From the NCBI GenBank assembly GCA_029379385.1, contig CM055606.1, positions 3,844,001 to 3,908,000 on the forward strand: 64,000 nt of DNA. Reading direction: 5' to 3'. The notes beneath the pieces were generated by a model that saw only the letters and a list, made by a program, of their open reading frames with translations, was not told where the DNA came from and searched no databases. The DNA is from Quillaja saponaria. Taxonomy: Eukaryota > Streptophyta > Magnoliopsida > Fabales > Quillajaceae. The position numbers and the translations under genes are program-made. Below, in pieces: positions 48,823 to 59,993 of this stretch; positions within the stretch are counted from its first letter, which is position 1, and each line of letters opens with the position of its first letter.

Positions 48823-49895
48823 ATGACCTCTCAAACTAATATTTCTGTAAAAAGAAATTTCTCCACTCCTAATACTGAGGAGACTAATAAAGATTTTTTA
48901 TGTGATCAGACTTATGAATTAATCATTCCTTGTAATACCAAGGAATTCAAATATCTATATATTCCACTATCTTATAAAAAGATAGCACAAATTGAAAAAA
49001 TGTATGCTAATTTAGCACCATATGAGATAGCCTCTTTTTATCTCAATAATCATCTTTCTCCTGAATTGGAACCCAAGAATATTTTATTCTATTTAAATAT
49101 TCTTGTGGACACAGAATCAATTTCTCATAAACCCTAGATTCGAGCAGGGTCAGAATGGGCTTATTCAAAAATCATCATATATAAAGTTATGAAGCCAAAA
49201 GATTGGGGTATGGATTTATACTGTCAAAAACAAATCAAAGATAGAAGAATTTTTCCTTGGTTATATACTTATTTTGATTATATGGCTGCATGGGAAAACT
49301 TGCTTTTATTTGAAAACAAAGCAAGACAGCACATCTGGTTTCTTAGGTTCATTCTCGATGAAGAACCTTCTCCCACTACTTTTTCTCACTAGTTTAAAAC
49401 ATGGTACTTTTCTTGGGGATTATTTCCTATATTCCTACCTAAATATGTTCATCTATACTGGTTAAGGTTCTGTGAGAATAATCATTCTCTAGACCCTCAA
49501 GACAAAATTATTATGTTTACAGCTTATGATAGCTCTCATGGATTGTTAAATAGGAATATATTGTAAAAGAATGTTCTTCTTCTGCCTTTAGGATTAATCA
49601 ATCAGTCTCTTGGTTAATTCGTAGAAGTCAAATCAAATGATGGGACAACTTCTCTAATTTCGAAGAGAACCTTAATAATTTTTAGAAGATATGGATCTTA
49701 AGATCTAAAGCTTCTCAAAAACCTTATATAATTGAAAATAAAATGGTTCTTGATATGGTAAAAGGTTTATTAGCCTCCTCTTCTAACGATGATGTTCAAA
49801 AAGAGATCCTAAAACTCATTGAAGATAACAGTTTTGAAATGAGTCAAGATGACCCAGCCTACTTTCAAGACTCACAAGACCCTCTGGAAGAATGA
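48823..49895 (+). pseudogene. Caulimovirid second ORF (unknown function), arm 1
   Basis: Starts ATG at 48823 (MTSQTNISVKRNFSTPN) and stays open to 49137. It continues through single stops into 49189-49392 and further pieces to TGA near 49,895. It is distinct from the polyprotein. A separate ORF after RNase H is the arrangement of florendovirus genomes; no function is known to me. The arm 2 counterpart is at about 51,240-52,310. Confidence 0.7.
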
Positions 49896-50215
49896 GCATA
49901 AGACTTTTTGGATGAAGAATTTCATCAATAATTCTCTTTCCATAAAGCCAAAGTTTACTTTCCTAAAAGGAAAGGGAATCTACTTTTTTTCAAAAAGCAA
50001 AAGTCATCTTTTCTAAAAGAAAGAATGCTTTTAGGTGATATGTAGACAAATTTCTTAAAAGAAAAGGATTTACTTTATAAAAATTAAAGATTCATTTCTA
50101 TCTGGCAAATCGATTCTACACTACTCAGGACATGTGCCCAAATAAAAAGACGAACCTAATCTAAAGGAATTTGCTTTTCCCAGCCTTATCTCTTAGGCAA
50201 TCATGCTAGATTAGT

Positions 50216-50223
50216 TATTTAAG
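50216..50223 (+). promoter_or_regulatory. Candidate viral TATA box, arm 1
   Basis: TATTTAAG in the 3' non-coding region, about 230 bp before an AATAAA. This spacing fits a caulimovirid pregenomic promoter, whose transcript is terminally redundant and so passes the poly(A) signal. Confidence 0.5.
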
Positions 50224-50449
50224 GGCCTTTGCCCTCTGTAATTGCACAAGTTTTGAAGTTTGGTAGAATATTAGAAGCTTGAAAAATAAAAAAATTTAGA
50301 GTGTTTTTGAGTGTTTTGTAAAATACAAGTGAGAGTTTCAAGTTTGTAATAGTAGGCTTGTACCTGTTGTACCTATAGCTGTTATTGTAAAATTGTTGTT
50401 GTCAAATAGTACCATGATAACGTGTTTTGTTCCTGTGCCTTGAACCTAT

Positions 50450-50455
50450 AATAAA
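50450..50455 (+). terminator. Candidate viral poly(A) signal, arm 1
   Basis: AATAAA in the viral 3' non-coding region, downstream of the candidate TATA box. The same signal is present in arm 2 (50696-50701, - strand). Confidence 0.55.
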
Positions 50456-50548
50456 GAATCTGTTCTTCTTATTAATGTAAGTCTTCTTCTACTCTTTTTA
50501 ATATTTCTATAATTGATCTGGGCTGCTGAATCTTATTGCAACTATTTA

Positions 50549-50601
50549 CATATATTCTATGTGTTATTTGGTTTTGTGTACGCTAGCTTCCCCATTTGGT
50601 A
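50549..50601. other. 53-bp spacer at the centre of the viral palindrome
   Basis: Separates the two inverted arms. It is a direct repeat of the start of arm 1 (about 43,184-43,236), ending where TGGTA of the primer-binding site would begin. Arm 1 is therefore terminally redundant, and arm 2 is joined at or beside the primer-binding-site gap. Confidence 0.8.
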
Positions 50602-50695
50602 TAAATAGCTGTAATAAGATTCTGCAGCCCAGATCAATTATAGAAATATAAGATAAGAGTAGAAGAAGACTTACAATAATAAGAAGAACAGATTC

Positions 50696-50701
50696 TTTAT
50701 T
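50696..50701 (-). terminator. Candidate viral poly(A) signal, arm 2
   Basis: AATAAA on the - strand, the mirror of 50450-50455. A TATA-like TATTTAAC lies at 50895-50902 on the same strand. Confidence 0.5.
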
Positions 50702-51239
50702 ATAGGTTCAAGGCACAGGTACAGAACACATTCACAAGTACTATTTGACAACAATAATTTTACATTAACAGCTACAGTTATAACAGGTACAAGTCCACTA
50801 ATACAAACTTGAAACACTCTAAAGTTTTTTATTTTTCAAACTTCTGATATGTTACCAAACTTCAAAAATTGTGCAACTATAGAGGGCAAAGACTGTTAAA
50901 TAATTAATCTAGCATGATTGCCTAAGAGATAAGGCTGAGAAAAGCAGATTCCTTTAGATTAGATTCGTCCTTTTGTCTGGGCATGTGTCCTGGATAGTGT
51001 GGAGTCGATCCGCCAGATAGAAAGGAATCTTTTACTTTTATAAACTAAATCCTTTTTTTTAAGAAATTTGTCTACATATCATCGAAAAGCATTCTTTCTT
51101 TTGGAAAAGATGACTTTTGCTTTTTGAAAAAAAGTAGATTCCATTTCCTTTTAGGAAAGCAAACTTTGGCTTTATGGAAAGAGAATTATTGATGAAATTC
51201 TTTATCCAAAAAGTCTTCTGCTCCTTCGTCCAGAGGGTC

Positions 51240-52310
51240 TTATGAGTCTTGGAAGTAGGCTGGGTCATCTTGACTCATTTCAGAACTGTTATCTTCAATG
51301 AATTTTAGGAGCTCTTTTTGAACATCATCGTTAGAAGAGGAGGCTAATAAGCTTTTTACCATATCAAAAACCATTTTATTTTCATTTATATAAGGTTTTT
51401 GAAAAGTTTTAGCTTTTGAAAATTATTAAGGTTCTCTTCGAAATTAGAGAAGTTGTCCCACCATTTGATTTGAGTTCTATGAATTAATCAAGGGACTGAT
51501 TGATTAATCCCAAAGACAGAAGAAGAACATTCTTTTACAACATATTCCCATTTAACAATTCATAAGAGCTGATAATAAGCTGTAAACATAATAATTTTGT
51601 ATTGAGGGTCTAAAGAATGATTATTTTCACAAAACCTTAACTAGTATAGATGAACATATATAGGTAGGGATATAGGAAATAATTCCCAAGAAAACTATTA
51701 TGTTTTAAACCAGTGAGACAAAATAGTGGGAGAAGGTTCTTCATTGACAGTGAACCTAATAAACCATATATGCTTTCTTGTTTTGTTTTCAAATAAAAGC
51801 AAGTTTTCTCATGATAATCAAAATAAGTATATAGCCGAGGAAAAATTCTTCTATCTTTGATTTATTTTTAACGGTATAAATCCATACCCCAATCTTCTAA
51901 CTTCATCACTTTATAAATGATGATTTCTGAATAAGCCCATTCTGATCCTGCTCAAATCCAGGGTTTATGAGAAATTGATTTTGTGTCCACAAGAATATTT
52001 AAATAGAATAAAATATCATTGGGTTCCAATTCAGGAGGAATATGATTATTAAGATAAAAAGGGGCTATCTCATATGGTGCTAAATTAGCATACATTTTTT
52101 CAATTTGTGCTATCTTTTTATAAGATAGTGGAATAAATGGATATTTGAAATTCTTGGTATTACTAGGAAGGGCTAATTCATAAACCTGATCACATAAAAA
52201 ATCTTTATCAGTTTCCTCAGTATTAGGAGTGGAGAAGTTTCTTTTTGCAGGAATATTAGTTTGAGATGTCATAACACCTTTTCCTTTAAGATTCTGCAAA
52301 AATTCTCTAG
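51240..52310 (-). pseudogene. Caulimovirid second ORF, arm 2
   Basis: Counterpart of 48823-49895. The frame begins near 52,271 (MTSQTNIPAKRNFSTPN), is open to 51952, then continues in broken pieces. 51059-51268 covers the end and part of the 3' non-coding region. Function unknown. Confidence 0.68.
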
Positions 52311-52329
52311 TTAGCAAGTCAGGCAAAAA

Positions 52330-52862
52330 ATTAGATTCTCCTTTAATAAATTATATATTAAATTCAAAAACAGGAAGGATTCCCTGCCATCTAGCAAATA
52401 TTTGTTTAGATGCTATATTTTTAACATCTTTAAGAAATATATTCTTAACAGACTTACAATCTATTCTTATTTTTTATCTAACAAGTCATATTCAAACATA
52501 GCAATGCGCATAATTATAGATAATATTTTATTTTTTATAGTAGAATAATTTTATTGTGCACCCTTCCAAGTTCCTGAAGTAAATCTAACCAATTGCTCTT
52601 TATTAGGAATTTTTTGTTTAAAAATCCTTCCATATCCTATTTCAGAAGCATATGTTTCTACTATTTTAAGAGCATTTAGATGAGGAATACAAAGACATGG
52701 GAGTTCTTTAACTTTTTGTTTTATCCTTTTAACTACTTCTGTAAAGTCATTGTTCCATTCTGGAGTATTCTTTTTTAAACTTGCAAATAATAATTTGCAA
52801 TCTAAGGCTAAGTATTTGTAAAATTCACCTATATAATTTAGGTTTCCTAAGAATCTCTGCAA
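52330..52862 (-). pseudogene. Caulimovirid RNase H, arm 2
   Basis: The open piece 52551-52862 covers the end of RT (FLGNLNYIGEFYKYLALDCK) and the start of RNase H (ETYASEIGYGRIFKQK; VRFTSGTWKGAQ). The rest, to about 52,330, is broken. Confidence 0.8.
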
Positions 52863-52869
52863 TTGTTGT

Positions 52870-53640
52870 TTTTTCCTTATCTTATTAGGGAATTTGTCAG
52901 AAAATTGTATGGCTCTATCAATAGGTATAATAGAACCTTTATGAATATTGTGTCCTAAAAAACGAATAGCAGTTCAAAATAATTTTACCTTTTTGCAGAA
53001 ACTACTAATCTCGCTTTCATGACAGTATTCAAGAATATATTGATATTTTTAAAATGTTTCTCAATAGAAGAGGAAAAAACTAAAACATCATCAATATAAA
53101 CTATTATGAATTCATGATAAGAATTAAAAATATCATTCATAATATTTTAAAATTCATATGGAGCATTTTTTCATCCAAATGGCATAACATTCTATTCATA
53201 ATGTCCAAAAGGTACAGCAAAGGCATTTATTTGAATTTGTCAATATCCTGATTTCATATCGAATTTGGAAAAATTTCTTGCCATTATAAAGTCTGTTTAA
53301 CAAATCCTTTTTATTAGGGATTGAATACCTAATCCATCTTAAAGCTTTATTTAGAGGTTTGTAATTAATTACTAGATGCGGAACTCTTCTTTCTAATTCG
53401 GTAACATTTTTCTAATTAATCACTTTTTTAGTAATTCTTCAATTTCTGCTTTACAGATTTCTAAATATCTATGTCTCATAGCTATTGGTCTAGCCTTAAT
53501 AGGTATTTCTTTTTCCGAGAAATTTGATTCATAAGGTAATTCTATAATATGTTGTTTTCTATTTCAAAATGCATTATGAATCTCAGCACATACAGTTTAT
53601 TCAATTTTATGTTAAAATTTATTAATTTCATCTTGAAGCT
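52870..53640 (-). pseudogene. Caulimovirid reverse transcriptase, arm 2
   Basis: RT blocks in broken frames; the catalytic YIDDVLVFS is near 53,070-53,100. TGA stops at 53420-53422 and 53240-53242 (given on +) lie at the same codons as the arm 1 stops 47643-47645 and 47837-47839. Confidence 0.86.
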
Positions 53641-53729
53641 TTGGAGATTTCAATTTTTGCTTAATTCTCTTATATTATATCTCTTCTTTTAGAGACATAA
53701 GAAATTTTCTTTTTATTTAATGGTATCTT

Positions 53730-54077
53730 TCATAAGATTGATTTCATGAACTCGAGGTTTTTAACAAAATCAAATTTAATTTGTCTATCTTTTATTGTAG
53801 TTTCTATTCCTGATTCGTCTATCTTAGAAATAGAGAATAATATATGTAAAAAGTGGTTTCCTAGAATCACTCCCTGAGCTAAGCCTTTAACTAAAACAAA
53901 GGGTATAGGAGAACAAATCTTGTTATTACAAACTGCAGTATTAGACAACTTATAGTCTATAATTAGACGATTCTCGTCCGCAGCATGGAGTATTTGTGTT
54001 GTTTCCTTAAAGTACTTGGATGGAACTAATCCTTCATCAATACAATTCAAATCTGCTCCTGAATCTATTAGGGCCAC
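53730..54077 (-). pseudogene. Caulimovirid aspartic protease, arm 2
   Basis: A 115-codon open piece beginning with IDSGADLNCIDEGLVPSKYF, the complete active-site neighbourhood, followed by FVLVKGLAQGVILGNHFLH. It is uninterrupted over the protease core but embedded in a broken polyprotein. Confidence 0.85.
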
Positions 54078-54829
54078 AAACTAAAAGCTGAATTCATTAT
54101 TCACAATTATAGTTATTTTAGTAAACCATTTTTGTGCTATAACTAAATTTATAGCACAAATCCATCCTTCTGGATCATTAAGGATATTTACAGTTCCTTC
54201 CTCGGGTTCTTGTATCATTATACTTTTTTCCCTGTTTTCAGGTTCTAGATTTTTTGTTTCTTTTGATGATTCCCATAGAAGATCTTGGAATTGGTCTTCA
54301 TCTGACTCTTCTAGAATAATAACTCTTTGTTTTAGAGTTTTTACTTCTTACTTGATTTCATTCATTTCTGATTTTAAATCAGCGATTATTGGTTCTTTTG
54401 ATGAAGAGTTAATAGTTTTTACTCTTTCAATAATATTTTTAAAGTAATAAGAATCATCTTTTATACTTCCTTTTACTACTGAACTTTTACCATTGTTAGA
54501 CATTTGAATATAGTTTTCCAATTGTATTCTTCTTTCTTCATGGTCTTCAATCTTATCAATTAAGTTTAGAATTAGACTTTCTTCTTTAGATAAGACATTT
54601 ATACTAAAGTTATTTAATCCTATAACTTTTAGGATACATTCGTCACAGTCATTATCAGAACAACATTTTGATTTTTCAGATATTTATGACTCTTCTAGAC
54701 TCGAATCTGATTTATACTGCTCTATTATAAAAGCATTCATTTGTTCCTTTTCTTCGTCAGAGTCTTCTAATAAGATTTGACATAAAGATTTGTTTAAGCC
54801 TTCATCAATTTGTAGAGCATTAATTTTCT

Positions 54830-55799
54830 TTTTAACCCTATATTTATTTTGGAAGTGACCTGGTTTTCCGCATTTATAACGTATAGGAACCTCTTTATAA
54901 TTAGCTTCCTTGACTAAGGGTTTCTTGCTAGATTCATAATAATCGGTCTTTGTCTTTACATTCTTTTAATATTGTTTTCTCTTGTAAGGTTTATTAGAGA
55001 ATTTTTTTTGAAATTTATGAGTCTTTTTAGACTGCTTAAATTGACTGTTTGTGGGATATCCAAATTGTTCATAGAAATTTCCTAAAGCTTTTTTCCCACT
55101 TAATTTCTCTTTGTCAATTTATCGTTTTAGCCTAATATTATTGCATAATGATATTCTTTCTGACACTACTTCTGAAGCTAACTCTCCATAAGTATAATTG
55201 TTATAGGGTATATGACCACCATGTTTATCATTTAGTTTGTTTTTGATTTTATCAGCAAACAGAATTAGGAGACCTGCTAAAAAATTTTCTTTCCCAAAAT
55301 CAGCTTGACTATCTGGTCTTTGATAAACTCTGGATTAAAATACATCTTTATACCACTAGAAGTGAGATAAATCTGGACACCTAAGATTAATCAGTTGTTC
55401 ATGTGATTTATCTAACCTAAGCATATTAGCTCCTACAAAGTGGTTTATAATAGTGTAGATTAAAGTATTAACTATGTCAGTTATTAAATTTCTATTTTCT
55501 TGTTTTACAGAATTTTAGATCTCTTGTTTAAAGATATCTAAAAGGTGAAAATCCCACCATCCTAATAATTGTCCTATAAACCCACTGATTATGACTAAGG
55601 CTATTTCCCTATCAGTGTTACCATTGGACCTACCTACTACAGCATACATTAGCATGTTTTTAGTTGTTTGCAGAATTTGGTATTTTGTCAATTCATCAAT
55701 ATTCCATTCTACTATGGACTTGTCATCAAACTGGACTTTATCTTGGATAGCATTATCTTCGTACTGAATATCTAATGGTGAGGGTCTTAGGTAGTACAT
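54830..55799 (-). pseudogene. Caulimovirid coat protein with degenerate knuckle, arm 2
   Basis: The open piece 55515-55799 contains ISGFIGQLLGWWDFH. About 54,840-54,900 reads RYKCGKPGHFQNKYR, so the first and last Cys of the CCHC knuckle are replaced by Arg and Tyr. An acidic linker follows at about 54,340-54,830, with a TAA inside its serine/glutamate-rich part. Confidence 0.83.
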
Positions 55800-55951
55800 C
55801 TTTGATGGGGCAATTGGAGTTGTCTTATTCCAATGAAGTTTATTTACTTCTAAATGTGAGTCTTTTCTTGATTTTGACTCAACATGTTGACACTTTTCTT
55901 TTCAGATATGTTCAGCTTTTATAACCTGTTGACTAATTCATCCACAAAGTT

Positions 55952-57740
55952 TTAGTCATTAATTCTAGATTCTTTTCTAAATTTCAGATTAACTTCTGGA
56001 GGTGGCTTCATCATGATTGGATCGATCTTAGCTGATTCTTTACTAGAAGATCTTGAATTATGAGGAATTATTTGTTGGGATGACTTTTCTTGAATAAGAA
56101 AATTTTCTATCCTTGATGATTGTTTTCCTAGAGATTGAAGAAATAAATTTGTATAATTGTTTTGGTTGGATATTTCAACCAAGGCACTTGACGTGGATGC
56201 TTCTTTTGGTATAGCTGAGTAAGGATTAACTATTATTTTACCTTTAGAATTTTTAACTAAAAGTGATGACTCTAGAGGATGAACTCCTGCTATATTCTTT
56301 CCCTCCCTGGTGAAAAAGTTTTGATAAGTAGTTTCTAGGACATTAACGAACTTAAGATCCTCAAAATTAGGCCAATCTCTTTTGTGGAACCTAAAGGCTC
56401 GTTCAAGCCACTTAAAGAATGCTGGTTTCTTATGAAATTTTTTCATGTACTGCTTATACATAGAGATCCAGTAATCTCTTTCTTTTTTACTAAAAGTTGT
56501 ATAGAACCATTTATGTTTAATGGTAAATGGGTGTAACGACTCTGTAGAGGATAACATGCATATGCTATATCCCATTTTAGAGGGTGTTGGTGAATTATCT
56601 TTTGAGAGTGATTTTAACCCTAATTCAAAAGGTGTTTCAACCTGGTACTGAGGGTGATTAACTTGATCTTTGAATTTTATAATTCCCTCAATTACATGTC
56701 TCCTTTCTGCTTCAGTGGTAGGAATTGAAGACTTAGACTCTCCTAGATTAAGTCTGATCTTTCTGTTTGAAGAGAATTTTATCTCCACATCCCTATCAGT
56801 ATATTCAATTACTAATTCTAGGTCTCTAGACTCTATCTTCTTAGGAGAAATTCCTTGGTCAATTTTTCAAGTTTCAGGAAAGTTTACTTGATCCCATCAA
56901 ATTTTCTTAGGCACCATCATATTTGTCTTAGCTGGATTGGCTATAAAAATGGTAGTTTCACCTCTTTTTATCTTAGCATTAGGAGCCATAGTGTTCAGTA
57001 CCTTGCAGTAAATCCTATATAGTAGGACTACATTCTCAGATCCTAGTAACATGTCAAAACCATAAGACTGAATATTTAAAGTTAATGCATTCATTATGTT
57101 TTGATCAGTTAAGGATATTGAGAAATTAGTATAGCAGCTAAACAAGATAGGACCATCACAAAGACTTGATTCTATATACCCCAGTAAGGAGTTTAAGAAC
57201 TTATTATGTCTTGTGTTCCTAACACATATAAGGGTATAAGTATTTAGTCTAAATCTGGTTAAAGGTTTTAATGCCACTTGAACCATTCCTATATGCAGAT
57301 ATTTAAATTTCTTTTTATGTTCTTTTATTAATTTAGAAGAGTTTGAATGTATCTTGACCTTCTTTTAAAGGAATAGATTTTTTCATAGTTTTAATTATAT
57401 AGTCTTGTTTTACACTAAAACTACATATCTTATAAATTTGTCTCTCAGTATGAGGAAGATTCTAGTTTTGAATTCTTTTTCTATATTTTCTACTAGAATA
57501 ACTTCTTTATTATTTCTAGACAAGTTATCAAAACTAGAACCAGAAGAATTAATAGAGTTTGAAAATCTTCTTAAAATACTAGCTATTTTATCTTCGAGTC
57601 AAAGGGACAAACTGTCAAAGTACTTACTCAACCCTAAATATCATTTACTCAATGGACTACACGGGTTATCAGATGCCTCGACTTCATTTCCTGGGTTTAA
57701 CTCCTCAACTTTGAAGACTAATGAACAAATAGTTTAAGAC
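55952..57740 (-). pseudogene. Caulimovirid movement protein region, arm 2
   Basis: Open pieces 56897-57286 (LLGYIESSLCDG; MNALTLNIQSYGF) and 55952-56788 (278 codons), with a broken N-terminal part at about 57,290-57,740. The long second piece runs from the end of the movement domain into the region before the coat protein and is better preserved than in arm 1. Confidence 0.88.
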
Positions 57741-57772
57741 TATTTTCACACTCTACTAATCTTTAAAATTAC

Positions 57773-57786
57773 TGGCTATGATACCA
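57773..57786 (-). promoter_or_regulatory. Viral primer-binding site, arm 2
   Basis: On the - strand it reads TGGTATCATAGCC, one change from the arm 1 site (TGGTATCAGAGCC) and from the tRNA-Met complement. Confidence 0.85.
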
Positions 57787-57834
57787 TAAGAAAAAGCTAG
57801 CGCACACAAAACCAAATAACACATAGAACATAGA

Positions 57835-58406
57835 AAATAGCATAGCTTATATAAATAATATAAGCAACAAAAATTGTAAAGTATCCTGTATGAATTCGAA
57901 ATTATGTTAACTAGTTGTAGACTTCTAGTAAAGGGGTGACATATTTATTTCATTAGTCATTTCATCAAAATTTATACCAAAATAATTAGTGAATTAAGAA
58001 TCTAAAAATAAGATAGTAAAAGCATATAAAGGGAAATGGGCCTATCGATAGACCTGAACCGACCCGAATGAGCATATATGGGTCGGGTATGGACATTTAA
58101 GTTTTTTTTTTTTTTTTGGCGAACGCGTCCTGTCATATTCGAAGGCCCAACAATTCTCCAAAATCACTAACCATTTACCCATTGCTGCCTTCTGTGACTC
58201 CGATTCTGAAGACGGCGGCGCATCCGAACTCCGTGACGAGTTTGAACTCGACAATCAGGACAAGAACGGCCCATTTCTGTCACCGAGCTCCATCTCGTTT
58301 AGGCATCCAGTGCTCGGTCGAGGACTGTGACGGGCTTATCAAAGAGAGAGCTGAGGACTGTAATTTCGATCTCTCAGTAGTTAAGTCTTAAATTCAAATT
58401 TATGCC
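57835..58406 (+). promoter_or_regulatory. Upstream region of the downstream TRM5-like copy
   Basis: About 570 bp before ATG 58407, duplicated from 41480-42049. It includes a poly-T tract (about 58,103-58,118). Because upstream DNA was duplicated together with exons 1-2, this copy may have its own promoter despite the viral insertion on its left. No TATA box is assigned with confidence. Confidence 0.45.
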
Positions 58407-59993
58407 ATGTTGGACGAGAGTAAGTTTGAAGTAAATCTCAAATTGTGGGCGCTTCGAATACCTTGCCAGCTTTGCAAGGTTGCCACTCGGATACTCAATG
58501 GGTATGCCATTTTTTCTCTATGAATGTAAGCTTGTATGTTCTTCATTTTTTTCTTTTAATTTAAGGTTGGTAATCTTGCAGTTACTTGCTTGACAAGGTC
58601 CGCATTAAGCCCATCACTGAGGATCCAACAAGTGAAAAAAACCGTCTTCTGATATTATCTGAAAAGGTTCAGAATCCTGGTATGACTCTGTCTTTATGAA
58701 CAAGCGGTGTTGTTTATAATACCTGATTTTAACTAATTAAATTTTAGTATTTTATGAATATATCCTTACTTCACCGATTTACTGATTCATTAGCTTTCCT
58801 GCTTTTGCTTGCTTATCACTAGCTGGAGCTTCTTCAATGTACTATTCTGCCCATGTAGTTGTTGGTCTATCATAATATTTCTCATGCTGTCATGCATACT
58901 TTCTTCTCAAGAGAGGAGGTTTTCTCACCTTTCTTGGATATAAATAGTCTGCAGATAGTATTGCAGTGTTCATCTTCAGTCTGATTTCCCTAAAGACTCA
59001 TTCAAGTTCTGTTTTTTTTTTTTTTTTGGTTTGTTCATTCTAATTATTGCTTAGTTGGAGACGCTACTTGCATTCAACTCAATAGCACATGGGAATCACT
59101 CTTATTATAGTTAGGAGATCAGACAAACATTCACTAGCACACACAAGCACACAAAGACATAGGACAGACCCTTGTATCTCCATATTGGTGGATATCCTAG
59201 CAGGTGTTTCCCATAATTATTACTTGCATTATCTGTTTTGCTTTTTCTGCAGTTCAGACACCCTTCTTTTTTACATCTTCTTGTTGGAGTTTTTTCTACA
59301 GGATATTAGACTTTTTTGTTGAGTTGCGGGTAGGTCCTTAAACTTTGTTGTATTATTTGTTGATTCAGTATAGGGGTTTTAGATAGAAGAAAGAGGGCCA
59401 AGGTACTATGGAGGTGCAGCTTTTGCCTTCAGTGATTTGGTGTCTTTGGTTGGGTGTGATGCTAGAATTTTTAAACACTTTCACATAGGAACTACTTTGA
59501 GACAAAATAGTTCTCTTTGGTGCTCTTTTTTTGTGTATTTTTTAAGGCTTATCTTTATTAGACATTCAACAGGATAGGAGGCCCTACGGCCCTAGTACTA
59601 CTTGTACCACTTGATGTTTAGACTTGTTTTTATTTTCCTTTCTCTCTCTCTCGTACCTGGTAATGTTTTTATTTTCCCTATAAAAGGAACAAAAAGAAAT
59701 TTTCATATGTACTTAATTAGATTTTCTTTTCCTTCAATGTTGGTTGAAGTTATCTGAATGGCATGATCACAAATCACCTTATAATGGGCTGTAATTTATG
59801 GAAAATTATTTATAATGCCTTTAGAGTCTCTACAGTTTAAATCTTTGCTATTTGAGTCTGACTGAAAAAAAATTATGGACGTGGACAGATTTATCTGATA
59901 TTCCAGACCAAAAACGTGATGAATTAAAGGGCTTATGTAAGCTTGAAGTTGTACCCTATTCGCTGACTCTTGGATACTCATACTGGGGAGCAG
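58407..59993 (+). CDS. TRM5-like: TRM5-like tRNA (guanine37-N1)-methyltransferase, 5' part
   Basis: Three exons: 58407-58501, 58582-58679 and 59889-59993, all with GT-AG borders and matching phases. They encode [40 protein letters not shown], and [20 protein letters not shown] followed by [14 protein letters not shown]. This is the N-terminus of plant TRM5-type enzymes, which methylate N1 of G37 next to the anticodon using S-adenosylmethionine. The start ATG opens the conserved family N-terminus. The S-adenosylmethionine-binding domain should follow but no later exon is recognised before 64,000, so the gene either has a very long intron 3 with retroelement insertions or is truncated. Intron 2 contains the point where the upstream duplicate stops. 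Confidence 0.85.

Larger units (their letters stand above)
43168..50548 (+). mobile_element. Endogenous caulimovirid, arm 1 (+ strand)
   Basis: A near-full-length plant pararetrovirus copy, dead by many stops and frameshifts. The order is primer-binding site, movement protein, coat protein with CCHC knuckle, aspartic protease, RT, RNase H, a second ORF, and a TATA/poly(A) region. The 5' terminal sequence (about 43,184-43,236) recurs at 50549-50601; the period from 'cttcccc' at 43221 to 50587 is 7,366 bp, giving the viral unit length. One long polyprotein ORF plus a separate downstream ORF of unknown role resembles florendoviruses; petuviruses are the main alternative. Endogenous caulimovirids enter host DNA by illegitimate repair because they lack integrase. 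Confidence 0.93.
50602..57834 (-). mobile_element. Endogenous caulimovirid, arm 2 (- strand)
   Basis: The same viral unit as arm 1, inverted, with the 3' ends of the two copies facing each other. Domain order read leftward: leader and primer-binding site (57.77 kb), movement protein, coat protein, protease, RT, RNase H, second ORF, poly(A) region (50.7 kb). It is visibly more diverged from arm 1 (roughly 80% protein identity across the movement-protein core by eye) than the two flanking TRM5 copies are from each other. It is broken by stops and frameshifts. Confidence 0.93.

Noticed and set aside
50587..50612. Third primer-binding site at the palindrome centre (TGGTATAAATAGC)
   Set aside because: Only TGGTA belongs to the viral leader; the rest is the first bases of inverted arm 2, so the similarity beyond the join is coincidental.
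57405..57737. + strand open frame across the arm 2 viral leader
   Set aside because: Antisense shadow of the movement-protein N-terminal region.
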